A stretch of DNA of 64,000 nt from Imbricaverruca yamaguchii (Eukaryota; Arthropoda; Thecostraca; Neoverrucidae), in assembly GCA_034440575.1 (NCBI GenBank), contig JAOTOL010001470.1:868501-932500 (forward strand). The letters are read 5' to 3'. The notes beneath the pieces were generated by a model that saw nothing but the letters and a program-made list of their open reading frames with translations, ran no database searches and had not been told where the DNA came from. Positions 24,001-35,935 of the stretch are shown here, piece after piece (position 1 is the stretch's first letter; each line of letters starts with the position of its first letter). The position numbers and the translations under genes were made by a program.

Positions 24001-27000
24001 TGCTTCATGGTGTGGTGTGGGAGTTCCTTACTCATGGTTACTTTGGTCAGGTTTGGGTAGGAGCAATATTAGTGAAATTGCGAAGTAATAAAAATAATAA
24101 TTTTCGTAGTCGATTTTCCCTACCATACTTGCCCAACATGCAAGCTAGCAACGTTATTGTCTTCAGTATCTATAATTCGAAGATCCATACTGATAATGCG
24201 TCCTATAATCCTTCCACGTACAAATGTGGCACCAGGTGTTCAAAATGGCATTACGAATGTGACGTAACCAGTAACCAGGATGTCGCTGGTGTAAGCCGAC
24301 ATTTAACACTGGAGTAAACATTGGGCTGCATCACACGTCACTTGATTCATGTTCCGTTCATTTATGTGCCACTCGGGAATGAACAAAAAGTGAGATGTGG
24401 TTGCCATTTAGCTTTTAAAAAATGAATATGCGGGAGTTTGTGCCACCTATGGCGTCACAGCTATGTAAACGCCAGTTAACCACACCACAAATTATTAATA
24501 TATCATGTTTCTATTTCAGTGTCGTCGTCCGTTGAACCAAGCTGCGCTCTGGAAACGAGGGTATCGGCGTTAGAGAGGGACACCACCAGAATTTTTCGAC
24601 TGATGGGAAGTGCAGGTGCGGTGGCCTCGACCAATCCTCAGCTACCTAGCAACGTCGACGCCGCCATCAGATCTGCCAGAGGCGTCGATGATCTGCTTGC
24701 AGCCTGTGGAGGCCTCTTAAAGACGGCTGAGACGACGGATGGCTTTTATTGCTCTGTGTGTACGAAGGACGCATCGGGCACCCAACAAAGCCTTGCAGGT
24801 GTGTTCTCGTACAACTTCATCAAAGTCACTGCTTTCACATACGCCGAGCATTTGCCACTGCCTTTCAGAAGGCTGAAGGACACCGTGAAGAGGCACTTCG
24901 ACAGCGAGCGACATGTCCGAGCTCGGAAAGCGTCCGAGGAGAAGTCTCGACAGGCCTCAGCTCGAGAAAAGGAAGCCGGAAGTGTCGCCATGCGAGTGCT
25001 GAGGACGGCATATTATGTCTTGAAAAAGTCGTTGTCACATACCGTGTTCGAAGACCTCATCGTCCTCCAACAAATTAATGGAGTGAATGTGGGTGATATT
25101 AATCACTCAAAAATGTTCATGATGCAAGTGCGAGAGCAGTTCACAGCGGAAATCATTCGAAAGCTCGCTGATCACGTCAGAAGCCAGCCGTGTGTCGCAC
25201 TGATGGCTGACAAACTTACAATCAACCACAGGACGATCGACATCACTGCCATTACGACGATCGTGCCCGATGCTCCCGTAGGGCAAATGCTACAAAGCTT
25301 CGTGGTTGGGGCGCCCGTAGTCAAGGACCACGACGGCGACGGGCATGCTCGGCAGCTGCGAGCTACCTTAGCCGGAATCGGCATCGCATGCACCGAGCAG
25401 CTGTCTGCAATTGCAGCAGATGACCAGGTGCACCACAATGGTGTGCCAGGCAAGCTGTTCAGGATGATGAACCGTGAAAATGAAAACCGGCCGCCGTCTG
25501 CTGCTTGCGTGCCGTGTGTGTGGGACGGTTCGCACCTGGTCAATTTGGCCGACGGGACCGCCCGCCGCGACTCGACGTGCCGCTGGGTGGATGCCACCAT
25601 CGCTATCGTGACCCGTGCCACCAAACGCTTCTCCCATGGCAGTGGTCTAGAAAGTTTGTTGGAGGCTGGAACACAGCTTCGGCACCGCGTGCTCAGGCCA
25701 AAGCTGTGGTCCGAAACGCGCTTCGCCCCCCACGCGGCTGATGTCCTGAGCACGTTTCAAACCAACATCCCAGCGATGACGCGCGTGCTGCAGGGGCGCA
25801 TCGCCACGGAGCAGAGAGGCGGCGTCCGCAACGAACTGGAAGCTGACTTGAGGGCGCTGAAAGGTTAGTTAAGTTTGATTGTTTGCCTGATAATAGTAAT
25901 ATTTCCCATTTTTCCATACATGATATAGAAATTCGCGGTGTGAACCCTGCGCGGCACGCATCACTGTATTGTTTTCGCTGGAGTCATGTTCACCTGCGGA
26001 ATCGTGGACTTAAAATGTGAGACCTCAAAGCCCTTTAAACAACCAAACGTGGGATAATTGAGCTCATCACGATATAATAACAATGCTCGTCAACTAAGGG
26101 GTATATTCCCCATCCCTTGAATCCTCGTATGTTTTCGTCATAGGAGTCCTATCTATTCTTCACTATATAAGCAGTTGAAATAAACAGTGTTTTGTGCACT
26201 CACAGATCGAGACTTCCTAGCACGGGTAGGTGTCTTAATCGACGTGTACAAGGTGCTGGCCAGTGGAAGCCGAATACAGCAGCAGGTGCAGAACCTACCG
26301 TGGCAGTACGTGGCCGGCTTCGGACACACCATCTGCACCATCCGTGAAATGGCTGACATTCTGGATGTCCCCACCCGCGGCGACGTCTCCGTGGCAGACA
26401 TGATTGAGTTGGCCGATATGGATACCAGATGGCCAACTCTGTCGAGCTTCTCGTCGTGCGACAAAGCAGTGGTGAGCAGCGCTATTTTACCCTTAAGAGT
26501 TCTCCTTGAAACATACCTATTTACGTTTATCCGGAGTATTTCTAGCATTCATATTGCGCTTATCCAACATATAAAAGCCAGTATTGAGCCCACATCCTCG
26601 GCCACGTGGGCATTCAGTCGTCTCGTATCCGCAATACCAATGGCCTCTATGTATGTTCTGTTCATGTTCAATCTCTGTATGCTCTGTGTGTGTTCTGTTC
26701 TGTTCATTTATTTATTTGTAATTGTAGGTTACCTGTTTTGTTTTCAACATAAAAATAGCTCATCGATTTGCAAATAGTAAATCGCTCGCTACTACAAATT
26801 TACTCTAGCTTAGCCTAGATGATGGGCTTGGCTTATTGATGAATGCACTTTTGAGCCATATATGTCAGTTTTTCCAAGTAAAATCACTTTGTACAATGCT
26901 GTAACAGGTTGTGACTGCCAAGGCTAACCTTTTCCATCAACACACGCTTTTTCCGGTCTTTTCACGAACGATGCGTTCCATGTATTTGCACATGCATATC

Positions 27001-27854
27001 ATAAGTGAGAGTACTGTGATAGATGGCTGAGTAGTTATTTTGTTCCACTATTGACCGTGGCATTTGCCTGCCAAAGCACTTCGAATTAATCTCATTTCAA
27101 AATATCCTGGCGTATTGTTTTATACTTATCGTGTACAGCTAATTCAGGCTCCGCCATTCGTTCACAGACGAAGGACGCCACAGCCTTCTGTCGTAGCTTG
27201 GCCAGGCAATTGAGGCACAGGCGAGGTGGCTTGAATGCGACCGGTTCAAGAATGGGCACAGACAACCAGAGCCTGATGGACGCCATGCTCGACATCAGGG
27301 AGGTGGCCGATGTGGAGCGCATCAGGGCCACCAGTGACGCCAGTGCCGGCACCATCCAGCGTGCTGCCAGTCGCCTGGTGGCCCGCCGCGTCATTCCGCC
27401 GTCGTGCCGCTTGTCCCTCGAATCCGCGACCGCAGGCTACAAGGTGTTGCACGAGCCGCGCTGCGCGAATGGGTGCAACCAGCAGCTACTCAAGGTACTG
27501 TGGAAGAGCCGCGACAGTACGCCCAGCCTTGGACCATACGTGGACTTGGTAACCCGACTGTGGCTCATCTTCCCTACTGAGAGTGTTGTAGAAAGCATTG
27601 GGAGTGCAGTGCAGGAAGTGTTCGGCATGCACCGTCAGCTCGACCACGCCAACGCGGCGAAGGAGCTGGTAGTGCGCTGGAACGGGCCGGACCCGTGCCA
27701 GCCCGATGATGTGGTCCGGGCCGTTCAGCGCAAAGCCGGGTTCAACTTTACCCGGCACTCGACAAGTCTGCGCCAGTCGCTGGCTGGCACTGTCATCACG
27801 CGCCACAAAAGCACGGCATCTGCTAAGTGCGCAATATATGCGTATAAGGAATAG
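20876..27854 (+). CDS. hAT transposase-like gene, five exons, one in-frame TAG
   Basis: The proposed exons are 20876-21098, 23049-23210, 24520-25863, 26206-26471 and 27168-27854. Every junction is GT-AG and every phase agrees (1, 1, 1, 0), giving 2682 coding bases. Residues 14-38 form a C2H2-like finger (C-x4-C-x11-H-x4-H). The third exon holds an RNase H-like core: VALMADK with the likely first catalytic Asp near residue 359, then AIAADDQVHHNG, then VWDGSHLVNLAD. The last exon has an FPTESVVESIGS segment resembling the hAT C-terminal dimerisation region. The only break is TAG at 21002-21004 (codon 43). An ATG at 21017 could restart the frame without the finger. It is either a recent hAT transposon or a domesticated derivative; the full set of catalytic residues is unproved. 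No terminal inverted repeats were found. Confidence 0.72.
21349..21406 (+). mobile_element. Ultra-short 58-bp SINE-like insertion in intron 1
   Basis: Perfect 15-bp direct repeats ctaaatatggacaag flank it at 21334-21348 and 21407-21421. The plus strand reads tatgggcgcaatatgacc, then agtcaaagcgcc, and ends with caaataactaactag. It is the same module as the inserts at 12791 and 59946, with the GGGCGC/GCGCC stem largely kept. Confidence 0.85.
23049..23210 (+). CDS. hAT-like gene exon 2 (acidic linker)
   Basis: Bounded by tcctgcag and GGAG|GTAATT. It encodes 54 residues rich in Ala, Glu and Asp (AMECIGSKAEEAPDVDYPA and onward). It enters and leaves in phase 1, which joins exons 1 and 3 without a frame change. 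A low-complexity acidic linker is typical between a DNA-binding finger and a transposase core. Confidence 0.55.
23495..23862 (+). mobile_element. TTAA MITE family, copy 3 (fragment in intron 2)
   Basis: Aligns with about 14520-15735 of copy 1, without its nested insert. Shared text includes aaaatgcttacttt(a/g)gccagaat, gcatccctaaag-type sequence and cgtgacgactggtt, then gatgacctgacctcaaaatt. Both terminal regions are missing or decayed. It reads ccgttaaaacgtgacg across the site where copy 1 has an insertion. Confidence 0.75.
24520..25863 (+). CDS. hAT-like gene exon 3 (transposase core)
   Basis: Acceptor tttctatttcag, donor AAAG|GTTAGT. It encodes 448 residues: a coiled segment (ETRVSALERDTTRIFRLMG), then the finger-like CSVCTKDA and RHFDSERHVRARK, as in BED/ZnF hAT proteins. 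The RNase H-like core with MADKLTINHRTID, IAADDQVHHNG and CVWDGSHLVNLAD follows, and then the SETRFAPHAADVL helix region. It is markedly more GC-rich than the surrounding introns. Confidence 0.75.
26206..26471 (+). CDS. hAT-like gene exon 4
   Basis: Acceptor gcactcacag, donor GCAGTG|GTGAGC, entry phase 1 and exit phase 0. It begins DRDFLARVGVLIDVYKVLA and continues through LPWQYVAGFGHTICTI, which resembles the helical all-alpha insertion of hAT transposases. Confidence 0.65.
27168..27854 (+). CDS. hAT-like gene exon 5 (C-terminus)
   Basis: Acceptor ttcacag, entry phase 0, stop TAG at 27852-27854. It encodes TKDATAFCRSLARQLRHR and ends CAIYAYKE. The segment LWLIFPTESVVESIGSAV, followed by basic and helical residues, resembles the family's C-terminal dimerisation motif but is divergent. 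Confidence 0.68.
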   Translation, partial: TKDATAFCRSLARQLRHRRGGLNATGSRMGTDNQSLMDAMLDIREVADVERIRATSDASAGTIQRAASRLVARRVIPPSCRLSLESATAGYKVLHEPRCANGCNQQLLKVLWKSRDSTPSLGPYVDLVTRLWLIFPTESVVESIGSAVQEVFGMHRQLDHANAAKELVVRWNGPDPCQPDDVVRAVQRKAGFNFTRHSTSLRQSLAGTVITRHKSTASAKCAIYAYKE

Positions 27855-27890
27855 CACGCGCCTGTTCAGTAGAAGGAAAGTGAGACCCCA

Positions 27891-27990
27891 GGGCGTCTGT
27901 AGCTCAGTAGGAAACTGGGTGTCTGAGAAACAAGAGGTGCTGTGTTCGGTCGATTCTCGGCGGTGTCCTCCCTTCCTGCCAAGTTGAGAG
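27891..27990 (+). mobile_element. tRNA-like SINE head downstream of the hAT-like gene
   Basis: A-box-like ctgtagctcagtaggaaac and B-box-like gtgttcggtcgattctc, spaced about 47 bases apart. There is no matching acceptor stem. It lies within 40 bp of the hAT-like stop codon and could fall in its 3' untranslated region. Confidence 0.5.
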
Positions 27991-27999
27991 GCAAGCGAT

Positions 28000-28639
28000 G
28001 CAATGTGGCCCCAACTGATTAGCCACAAATAACACAAAAAGTATGACTCCACGACCTACCCTAGCTCAGGTCTTTGCCCTTAAACTCTTCTTACCTACCA
28101 ACAGCGTGCACCTTAGTGTGCGGGAAAATTCCAGTTTTACACCATTTTGAGAACGTTGGGGACGGCCGCACGAGCCCGCTCCCGCCAACCGCTTTCTGTC
28201 GTCTTCCCATTTGCTGGATAACCAGCTCAATCTGAAGGATAATATTAAGGGAACGCTGAAGTACCTTGGCATGTCGTATCGGAATGGTCCGCTTATTAGA
28301 TCAGCTCTCTGCTGTGTCAACCAGGAAGCCTTATGACGTAGCCATGGGCGAAAGCTGCATTGTTCGAACTGTAACCAAGGTCCAAACAGCTTCTTCCTGC
28401 GGCATCCACCGGTGGCCCCCAAACATATTTCGTGCACTTAATGGTGACACAGCTCACGACTCCAAACCTAAAAAGTGTCTCCAATTTCTGGCTGAAATAT
28501 GTATGAACTGCAACGAGGATCAAACATTATTTTTCAACGCCGCGAAGCAGGTGTGCGAGGCACTTGTTTTATGAAACATATATGCAAAAAAATTGAGACA
28601 GCTCACAGGTTCGTCGGTGACAGCTTCGGCATTTTTTTC
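28000..28639. other. Unassigned spacer
   Basis: An open frame at 28266-28574 has no recognised domain. Nothing else is supported. Confidence 0.35.
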
Positions 28640-29190
28640 ACCCCTGCCGTTGAGATTCAGATTCGTTAAACACCCGGACCCCTGCGATTATCATGAATCC
28701 TTGCATACATATAGTACTCGACTCGTTGAGTACAGCAGGGGCAGTCATTTCGCATCACATTGGAAACTTTGACCTCCAGAGGTCAAGGACGCTGGTTGTT
28801 CAGCAAGGACGTTGACCCCGGACCCCTACGATTTGGACCAAGATGTGCTATTGTATGCTCTTTAATGCGCTGATTTCAATGGTGAAAACCGGTTTGCGTC
28901 ACATTAAAAAGTAAGCCCTACAGAGCCAAATGTATTTCCACCATATTTACATTGAGATTCAGATTCGTTAAACACCCGGACCCCTGCGATTCTCATGAAT
29001 CCTTGCATACATATGGTACTCGGCTCGCTGAGTACAGTAGTGGCAGATATTTCGCATCACATTGAAAGCTTTGACCTCCAGAGGTCAAGGACGCTCGTTG
29101 TTCAGCAAGGACGTTGACCCCGGACCCCTACGATTTGGATTAAGATGTGCTATTGTATGCTCTTCAATGCGCTGATTTCAATGCGCTTAT
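28640..29190 (+). repeat. Composite tandem-repeat block, short copy
   Basis: Two large units about 301 bp apart, starting with ggacccctgcgatt at 28678 and 28979, each including gacctccagaggtcaagg. Same family and orientation as 18800-20160. The block ends inside a unit. Confidence 0.8.
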
Positions 29191-29485
29191 GGGATTCCCA
29201 AACGATTGTCTCATGGAGAAGGTTTCATGTCCTGAGGACAATGCCATGCAATTTGATCGGTCAATCCCATGGGATTTTACCATTAGGGATATGAATATTA
29301 AGCAGTGAAGCAGCGAATATGACATCAATAGCATATAAAATATACCTTTATGAGTATAGTATTTTCGAAGTTAATTCTCCCTCAACAATATTAGTTAATT
29401 CTCGAAAATTGCCCTTCCGCTGTGTTGTGAGTGCCTATTTCCTGAATATTCCGCTTGGCGGCGTTACTCACCCTCTCGGCAGCAA

Positions 29486-32400
29486 ATGTCCGTGCTTCAT
29501 GCTCACCCTGCCCAGACTCGCACTGCTGCCCGGAACGTGGGCCTACAAAGATCAAGCGCGCCATACGTCTTTGCTGCGGTTAAGTGCACGCCAAGACTCC
29601 ACGACAAGGTGAGTGCGATATGCTATCGGTAGGGACCATGTTTTGTTTACCGTTGATATCCATGGATTGATTTCCTTATATTGGTATGCTTAAGTTCGCC
29701 GCCAGGTGTGTAAAGGGTTTCGCTGTGTAGGTGGGGTTGGCCACCAAATCAACCTTCCATGTATATCACACTGCATTGATTTAATTATACATCATATGTT
29801 AAGATGCCAATATTACCACCAGATTATTGTAACTTATAATTTTAGCGCAACATAGCTATCGGTGCTGTAAATCCTAGCATCATTTGTAATAGCGTATCAT
29901 TAACTTTTTGATGTTGTGCAGTTGCGCAGCCAGGGTTTCCCGAAAGGGCCGGATAAACAAATTATCGTGAACGCTTTCAGTGCGCTTCGCGCGTCACAAA
30001 GTCGCTCGTTTTTCTGGTGAAAATAACCAAATTTCTAACCAGTTAGATGTACTTTTTTGGTAATGTGCTTCCCTCACCTGGCTGGGACTCTGATTGAGAT
30101 GACGTATTTCCGCACACTGGAATTTGCGCGAGGAATGAGTGATTTCCTTCTTTTCGTACCCGACATATATACGGTCTAGCCAATTTCGGTAGCATTTTTA
30201 TTTGCCTAAGAATTTTCACTTGCTAATGTGTACATTCTAAAAGCGAATGAAGTGGATTACGAAGTGTTTATTCACATCACACTCACTCGCATGAGTGAAA
30301 CATTGCCCTCCAATTATTTGCATGTAAGTTGCTATACATATGGTTTTTGTTGCGTTATGGATGTTGTAGCAATGTTGGATCAGTAGTTAGGTTCCCGTCG
30401 ACTGGGATCAGCCAGGTTAGACTGGTTGCTCAAAGGGGTGTTGGGGTGTTGAAGATTGCAGCAGGTTATGACGTGCTACATTGAGTTTGATTTGGTGCGG
30501 GTGGGTTCTAATCAAGTTAGTTGAATCTGGTTGAGTCGGGTCGGGTACCATTGGTTTGATGATGTGCATCGGACCTCTAAGGCGCACCGAAAACACGGTT
30601 ACGTTGTGTGGTTCGTTTTCTTCTTCTTTTTCTGTTCAAGCATTATAAGGTCCCTGTGTATATTTTTTTGTTGTATGGCAATCACAGGCTCCAGAGGATA
30701 TTTAACATCAGCCTTGATTTATCATGTTGATAGAAACGTGCCGTTTGACCACCTACCGGTGCTATTCCTGTTATTTTGCATCTTCAATTATAGTCGAAAT
30801 GTTACGAGTTCTGTTTAGATCACATTTTGTTTCTAAATTCTGCTTCAGTTGGCATTATATTCATTCGCGAGCAATTTTTAAGGGTGTGAATCACGCTCAT
30901 TTTATTTCATAACAAGTAGCAGATTGGTCTTGAAAACTGGGCGAATTACCCCTGCAAAATGTAACCCAACGACGACAAATCGGAAAGCATAATTTGTGTA
31001 GTTGTGTTCACATTGGTGTTCTTTTCAATCGTGCTGGTGCATTGCAAATTTCAGATGTGACTAAGTTTAGTCTCTTTAAGGCACACCGAAAATGCAGTCA
31101 TATTTTGAAAGTAATGGATCAGTGTTTTGCCATAATACATACGGTTAATAAATCGCATTATTATACATTTACGTGAATGTATGTCTGCTAATTTGATGTT
31201 GATATGTCACTACCAGGCTAATAATGTTTCGCATGTGAGATTGAGTATGCTGTCTTATTCCCAGGGAGTGGTCAGCACGAAGGAAAGCCACAGTACCCCA
31301 AACATGAAGCGTGCGATTCTGCAGCGCTACGCGAACGATTCGACGCTTGGTGACGAGGTAATGCACTCTTTTCAAAGTTTTGTTTGCTCCGACACTGTTG
31401 AGATAGTTGCATAGGATATCAATGTACCTATGCGAAGCTCTCCTACAATCGCTGACACTGAAATACGCGTTTTGAATAATGTATTGTCCCGTTCTGAAAC
31501 ACTAATGATGGCCGTATGATATATTGCCATAACATCCGTGGCTGATGGAGTATTCAGCCTGAAGGGGCCCTGGGCAGACATGAAGGCCCCTGTGCCAACA
31601 TGAAGGGCCCTGGACCGACACGAAGTACTACTGTGCCGACGTGAAGGGTCCTGGAACAGTGACGTAGCCAAGGGGAGAGGGAGGGGCAGCCCTCCTGATT
31701 CAGAGATGACTGGCCTGAGATTCTTCAAAGATTGAGAGAGGCCCCTAATGGATGAACAATGTCCACTGTGAGGTTTAAAAAAACTGTTGGCTGGCGATCG
31801 AGGTGAGGAATACTGAGAGCCACCCTCGGAGCTAGAATTATCTTGAACCAACAAGAGCTGTCGATCACTAGGAAGGTCCCTTGCAGCCTGAGAGGGCCCT
31901 AGAGGGCTAACAGAATCCCCTGAGATCTAAGAAGAGTCCCTAAGGATAACGATGTTTGTTAGGAATAGTGAGGGCAGTCAGAGCTAGAAAACCCATGAAG
32001 CTAGAAAGTCTGTCAAGGACTGGGAATGGCCCCAAGCAACTGGTGAGAAAACTTGACAAAAGATAATAGAAACGAAAATGGTCACTGAACGCTAGAGAGG
32101 TCTGGACTTGGATGCCTAGGAGGCTTATAAGGGTCCCAATGAGAAAAATGGGCCCCATGAGATCATTGCTAAGTTTCTTATGGATTAGTTTCAAAGGCGC
32201 TAGTTCGTTAACACGGTTGGCCTGTCTCCAGGGCTTTCCGTGAGCATAATGTGAATAATAGCCGAATATCGTTCCGAAGAGTCTGGTTCGAACAGTAGCC
32301 TTAGAATCTACCTGGTGTGCTCGCCTCCTAGAACATGCACATTAACCTGTCCCGTCTCGTGTGTGGGGGGGGGGTCTTCAACCGCCCCCTCAGGTTTTTT

Positions 32401-35400
32401 GCGGATGGTGGACGAACGGCGCGGGGCAGCGCACCTAAATTTGACATACCTTTTTCCACATCAATTTGGCATGCTGTTTCCAAATTTTGAAGTCAGGTAG
32501 GTCATCTAGGGTCAACGAGTTAGTCAAGGTCATGTGAGGTCACCTCCAAAAAAGTTCAACCAGTCGTCACGCTTTAACGGATACAGATATTTTAATGAAA
32601 CTTTCAGCGTTTGCTTGTCTTTAGGGATGAAATAAAATGTACGAGTGGAATTTCTCTTTTTTCGTTTTTGACTACATATAGATTTTGCATATTTGCCAAT
32701 TGCAGTTCAAATATAATATTCTGGCTAAAGTAAGCATTTTTATAAGGGCAAGTTGACTTCCAACAACGTTTCTCGGTCTGCTCTAGCGATTGGGAAAAGG
32801 AATTTAAAGGAAACTTGAAAACTCAAAATTATGAAATTTCCAAAAAATATTTTTTTTTATATATTTTGGTGGGGCCAAAGAATTGTATGGTCCTGGTTGA
32901 TTTCGCTGTTCTTTTCTCATTCCAAATAAATTTTGTTTTTTCATATATCCCAAAATTAACTCCCCAGACCCCAAAACATAATGGAAGTCGTGCAAAGTCG
33001 TGAAAATCTAGCCCCCTGGTGACGTCACTTTTGGGGCGGAATTGCTTTTAAGGGGTGGATCCGGATACTACCCGTCGAGCGCTTTCAGATGACATCTCTT
33101 TCGGGTTCGTGCGACGCTTAGTTTGGATTTTAGAGGGGGTTTCTATCCACCTCCCTCCCCCCCCACGATACGGGATGTGAGGATCCGACCGGAGAGACGG
33201 CGCGGGTTAAAGCAATAGCTTCACATTGGAGTTTTTCAGAGCCAGCTCATCGAAATAGAAATCGTCGATGCACGGTATGCCTGCAACATGTGGATAGTCA
33301 TGGTTGTAGCCACATCGCAGAGGCTCGGGGAGGTGCGAATCAGAATTAGGAGACAAAATCAGCGTCTTTAGGACTTCATTTGACAAACCATTTATTAAGG
33401 GGAAAATGTGGAAAATGTCTATTTCGCGTCCAATATTTCCGGAACAAAAGCAAATTTTCACAAACTCTGAGGCACATTTCCTACCAGCCCCCTCCCCCAA
33501 TAGTTGCACCCATATGCAAAGCGCAGAATCGGCACCGCTGGTAACCGTCCCAGTGTTTGTTGGCTACAAAACAGCATATTCGCCTGGCTTAGAGAAACTG
33601 GTCTCCCGGCCATGGTAAAGTACGCAGATCATGCATGTTTACTTCCGTGTATTGCCGTTCAGACTCGATTTAAGCAGCCCGTATACATTTGTATGATCTT
33701 TTGAAACACCGAACGTGCACTCAATCTTCAATATTTTAACTTATTCTCCTGCGCAGGTCGAGAAAATGTAGAAAAGTTGCTTGTTGTGTGATGTTTGCAA
33801 ATTGGGTCGTTCGTATACAGAATGTTTATTGTAGTAACTATAATTCGCACTCATGCCTTCATTATAATTTGTCCGTTTTCACTTGACAGAACAAAGAAGT
33901 CTATGAGGATGGCCATTCCAAGTCAAGAACATGTCCGAAGATGTCAGTGGACTGGGCCAACGATAAGGTACGAACTCGGCTCAGTGTGTATTCAAAGTAT
34001 TCTGTATATTCGCACGGCGCGGCATCTTATTGGATAAACCGCTAGCGGCGAGCCTATGCCAGGTGGCAGGTGGCAGACCATTGTGACAGACCATTGCACT
34101 GGAGCAGACCGCTGAACATCTCCCTCTCTAACGGCAGATTAAATGAGCCCACATCATAACAGCACGCGGACTGCACCGGGTTTATGGTTGCAATGCTGCC
34201 AGGCATGCACAATAGCTTGAAGCAGGGAGTTAGTTACCCACGAACAATGGCAGAATCGGACGTCGGTGATCTATACATACTACAGAGGTTTGCTACGCCG
34301 GCTCGGCGAGCGGAGACGCGGACACTACACTAACGACCATCAGTCATCAGGCACCCGACACCAGACATGAGTAAGCAGAACCGCTGCGCGTGCGTTTGTA
34401 GCTGTCGGCCGGTCGCGATGCAGCGCAGGCCGCCGGCGTGTCGGGTCGCGGGTGCTGACGCTAATCCGCAGGGGCTTGTTGTTCGCCGCGGCTCGACTGA
34501 CGGGCTGGAGTCGGATTGCTCTCGGCCGGCTTTGTCAGCGGGGCGAACGGGGGGGGGGGTCCGACTGTGGTTGGCGATTTTGACGGGGAGCCAGCCGTGG
34601 TGGGGCACTAGATAGCTGCGGTCAGACATGGAGCTTTCCACGGTGCCTTTTACGAGAAACCGGAGGTGTGGGCGGATTTCATCCACCTATCCGCTGCGCG
34701 TGCTAACCAGTTAAGCACCAACTCTAGTTAACACTACTCATATGGGTGTTGCATGACACGAAACGGCTTAATACATCAAGATTCCTGCCTATGTCTTCGT
34801 ATTATCACACTTGATATCATCCATGTTTATCATCACCTCACTCGTCACACGCAAAGTAAAGCATTCTGTTGGTGCTGCCAATGTTATCAGACAACGGATG
34901 TTGATGGAGAGCTATTTGATGAATCATTAGGTCACCATGGCCGGACTATCCGGAGGGTGTCCGCACGAACGTACGACGTGCGTTCCTTCAGTAAACTGCA
35001 CGTATATGCGTATCATGATAGTAACGAATAAACTACATGAACGATATGTGCCCCTGAGTTTTCCCATAGATTAGCTTGGGTTTTATTACTCACTGTTTTA
35101 TACCGGTGTTCTTTTCTTTCCAAAACTAACTGTTATGGATTACTTGTTCTTTTCTATTTAGGTGGTTTCTGATTTTTTTCTCTCCATATCTTAAAGTACA
35201 TGCCAGTGGAGGAAAGGAAGTTGGGAATGTGCTATTGGAATGCTGGATGTTTGCCATTAAGGAATGTTTTGATGCTGAAGTTGAGATGGTTTTTCTTCCG
35301 GTATGTGATAAGTGGTTGTCGTTTGACGTATTTATGACAGTAGACGATGGCGTGATGTACTGTGAGTGTTATGTTGATATGTCCGTGATGTCACCAACGC

Positions 35401-35441
35401 GTTTCTATTCGCATTCGAATATGCATCCGTTTAACCTCTGA
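29486..35441 (+). CDS. Putative small spliced gene, unrecognised
   Basis: Candidate exons are 29486-29608 (donor GACAAG|GTGAGT), 31265-31357 (acceptor cttattcccag, donor GACGAG|GTAATG), 33890-33967 (acceptor ttttcacttgacag, donor GATAAG|GTACGA), 34891-34930 (weak donor GTCACC) and 35197-35441 (acceptor ccatatcttaaag). Phases agree (0, 0, 0, 1) and give a 192-residue product, MSVLHAHPAQTR to MHPFNL. The last exon has a hydrophobic, Asp- and Cys-rich stretch (VEMVFLPVCDKW, DVFMTVDDGVMYCECYVD). I recognise no domain. Exons 1-3 are the best supported by splice signals; exon 4 is doubtful. Intron 2 contains a TTAA MITE. Chance concatenation cannot be excluded. Confidence 0.35.
31557..31656. repeat. 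Short degenerate tandem repeat (gaagggccctg units)
   Basis: Units of about 24 bp with gaagg(g/c)ccctg and gac(a/g)tgaagg recur four or five times. GC-rich echoes of the same words continue to about 31930. It lies in an intron of the putative gene. Confidence 0.6.
32342..33210 (-). mobile_element. TTAA MITE family, copy 2 (uninterrupted, 869 bp)
   Basis: TTAA at 32342-32345 and 33207-33210. Ends read cctgtcccgtctcg and, inverted, cccgcgccgtctctccgg. The whole length is the reverse complement of copy 1 (14119-15796) without its nested insert. The site tcacgctttaacggatac near 32570 is the uninterrupted equivalent of the nested insertion point. Confidence 0.85.
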
Positions 35442-35739
35442 ATTCGACCACACTGGAACGTAGTATTTACCAGGAGGGAATACACAGTTGATCAACTCAT
35501 TACTTCCGCACAATTTTCTCGGTAGAGGAGAAAACGGAACATAAAAGTAATCACAACGTACCATATGCATTCACCAGACCAGCGTACACCTAGTCATTTT
35601 GTGATTTTGTCGGCTGGACGAATGGTGTGCTGGAGCGCTGCGCCTCCCTTTGCTCGAGGAAGTAGTGCGAGCAAGAGGGGGAGGGGACGGGGGCTCGTAC
35701 CTCGCGAACAAGAAAGAAAAATCATATTCCATCATGTTT

Positions 35740-35935
35740 ACATTCGGCCACAGATATTCAGATTCGTTAAACACTCGCAGTCCTGCGATTCGCTTTAAAC
35801 CTTTTACACAGATAGTCTTCGGCTCGCTGATTACAGTGGTCGCAGTAACTTCAACACAAATTTAAGGCTGAGTTCCAGAGGTCAAGGACGATAGTCTGAG
35901 CAAGGCCGTCGACTTCTCATCCCTATGATTTGGAT
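35740..35935 (+). repeat. Composite tandem-repeat family, diverged fragment
   Basis: Reads attcagattcgttaaacac, tcctgcgattcgc, ggctcgctgattacagtgg, and then ttccagaggtcaaggac and cctatgatttgga, in the same order as one unit of the 18800-20160 block. It is more diverged than the other copies. Confidence 0.7.

Noticed and set aside
24717..25753. Minus-strand frames up to 193 codons over the hAT-like exon
   Set aside because: They mirror the plus-strand transposase frame, which has splice sites in phase and recognisable motifs.
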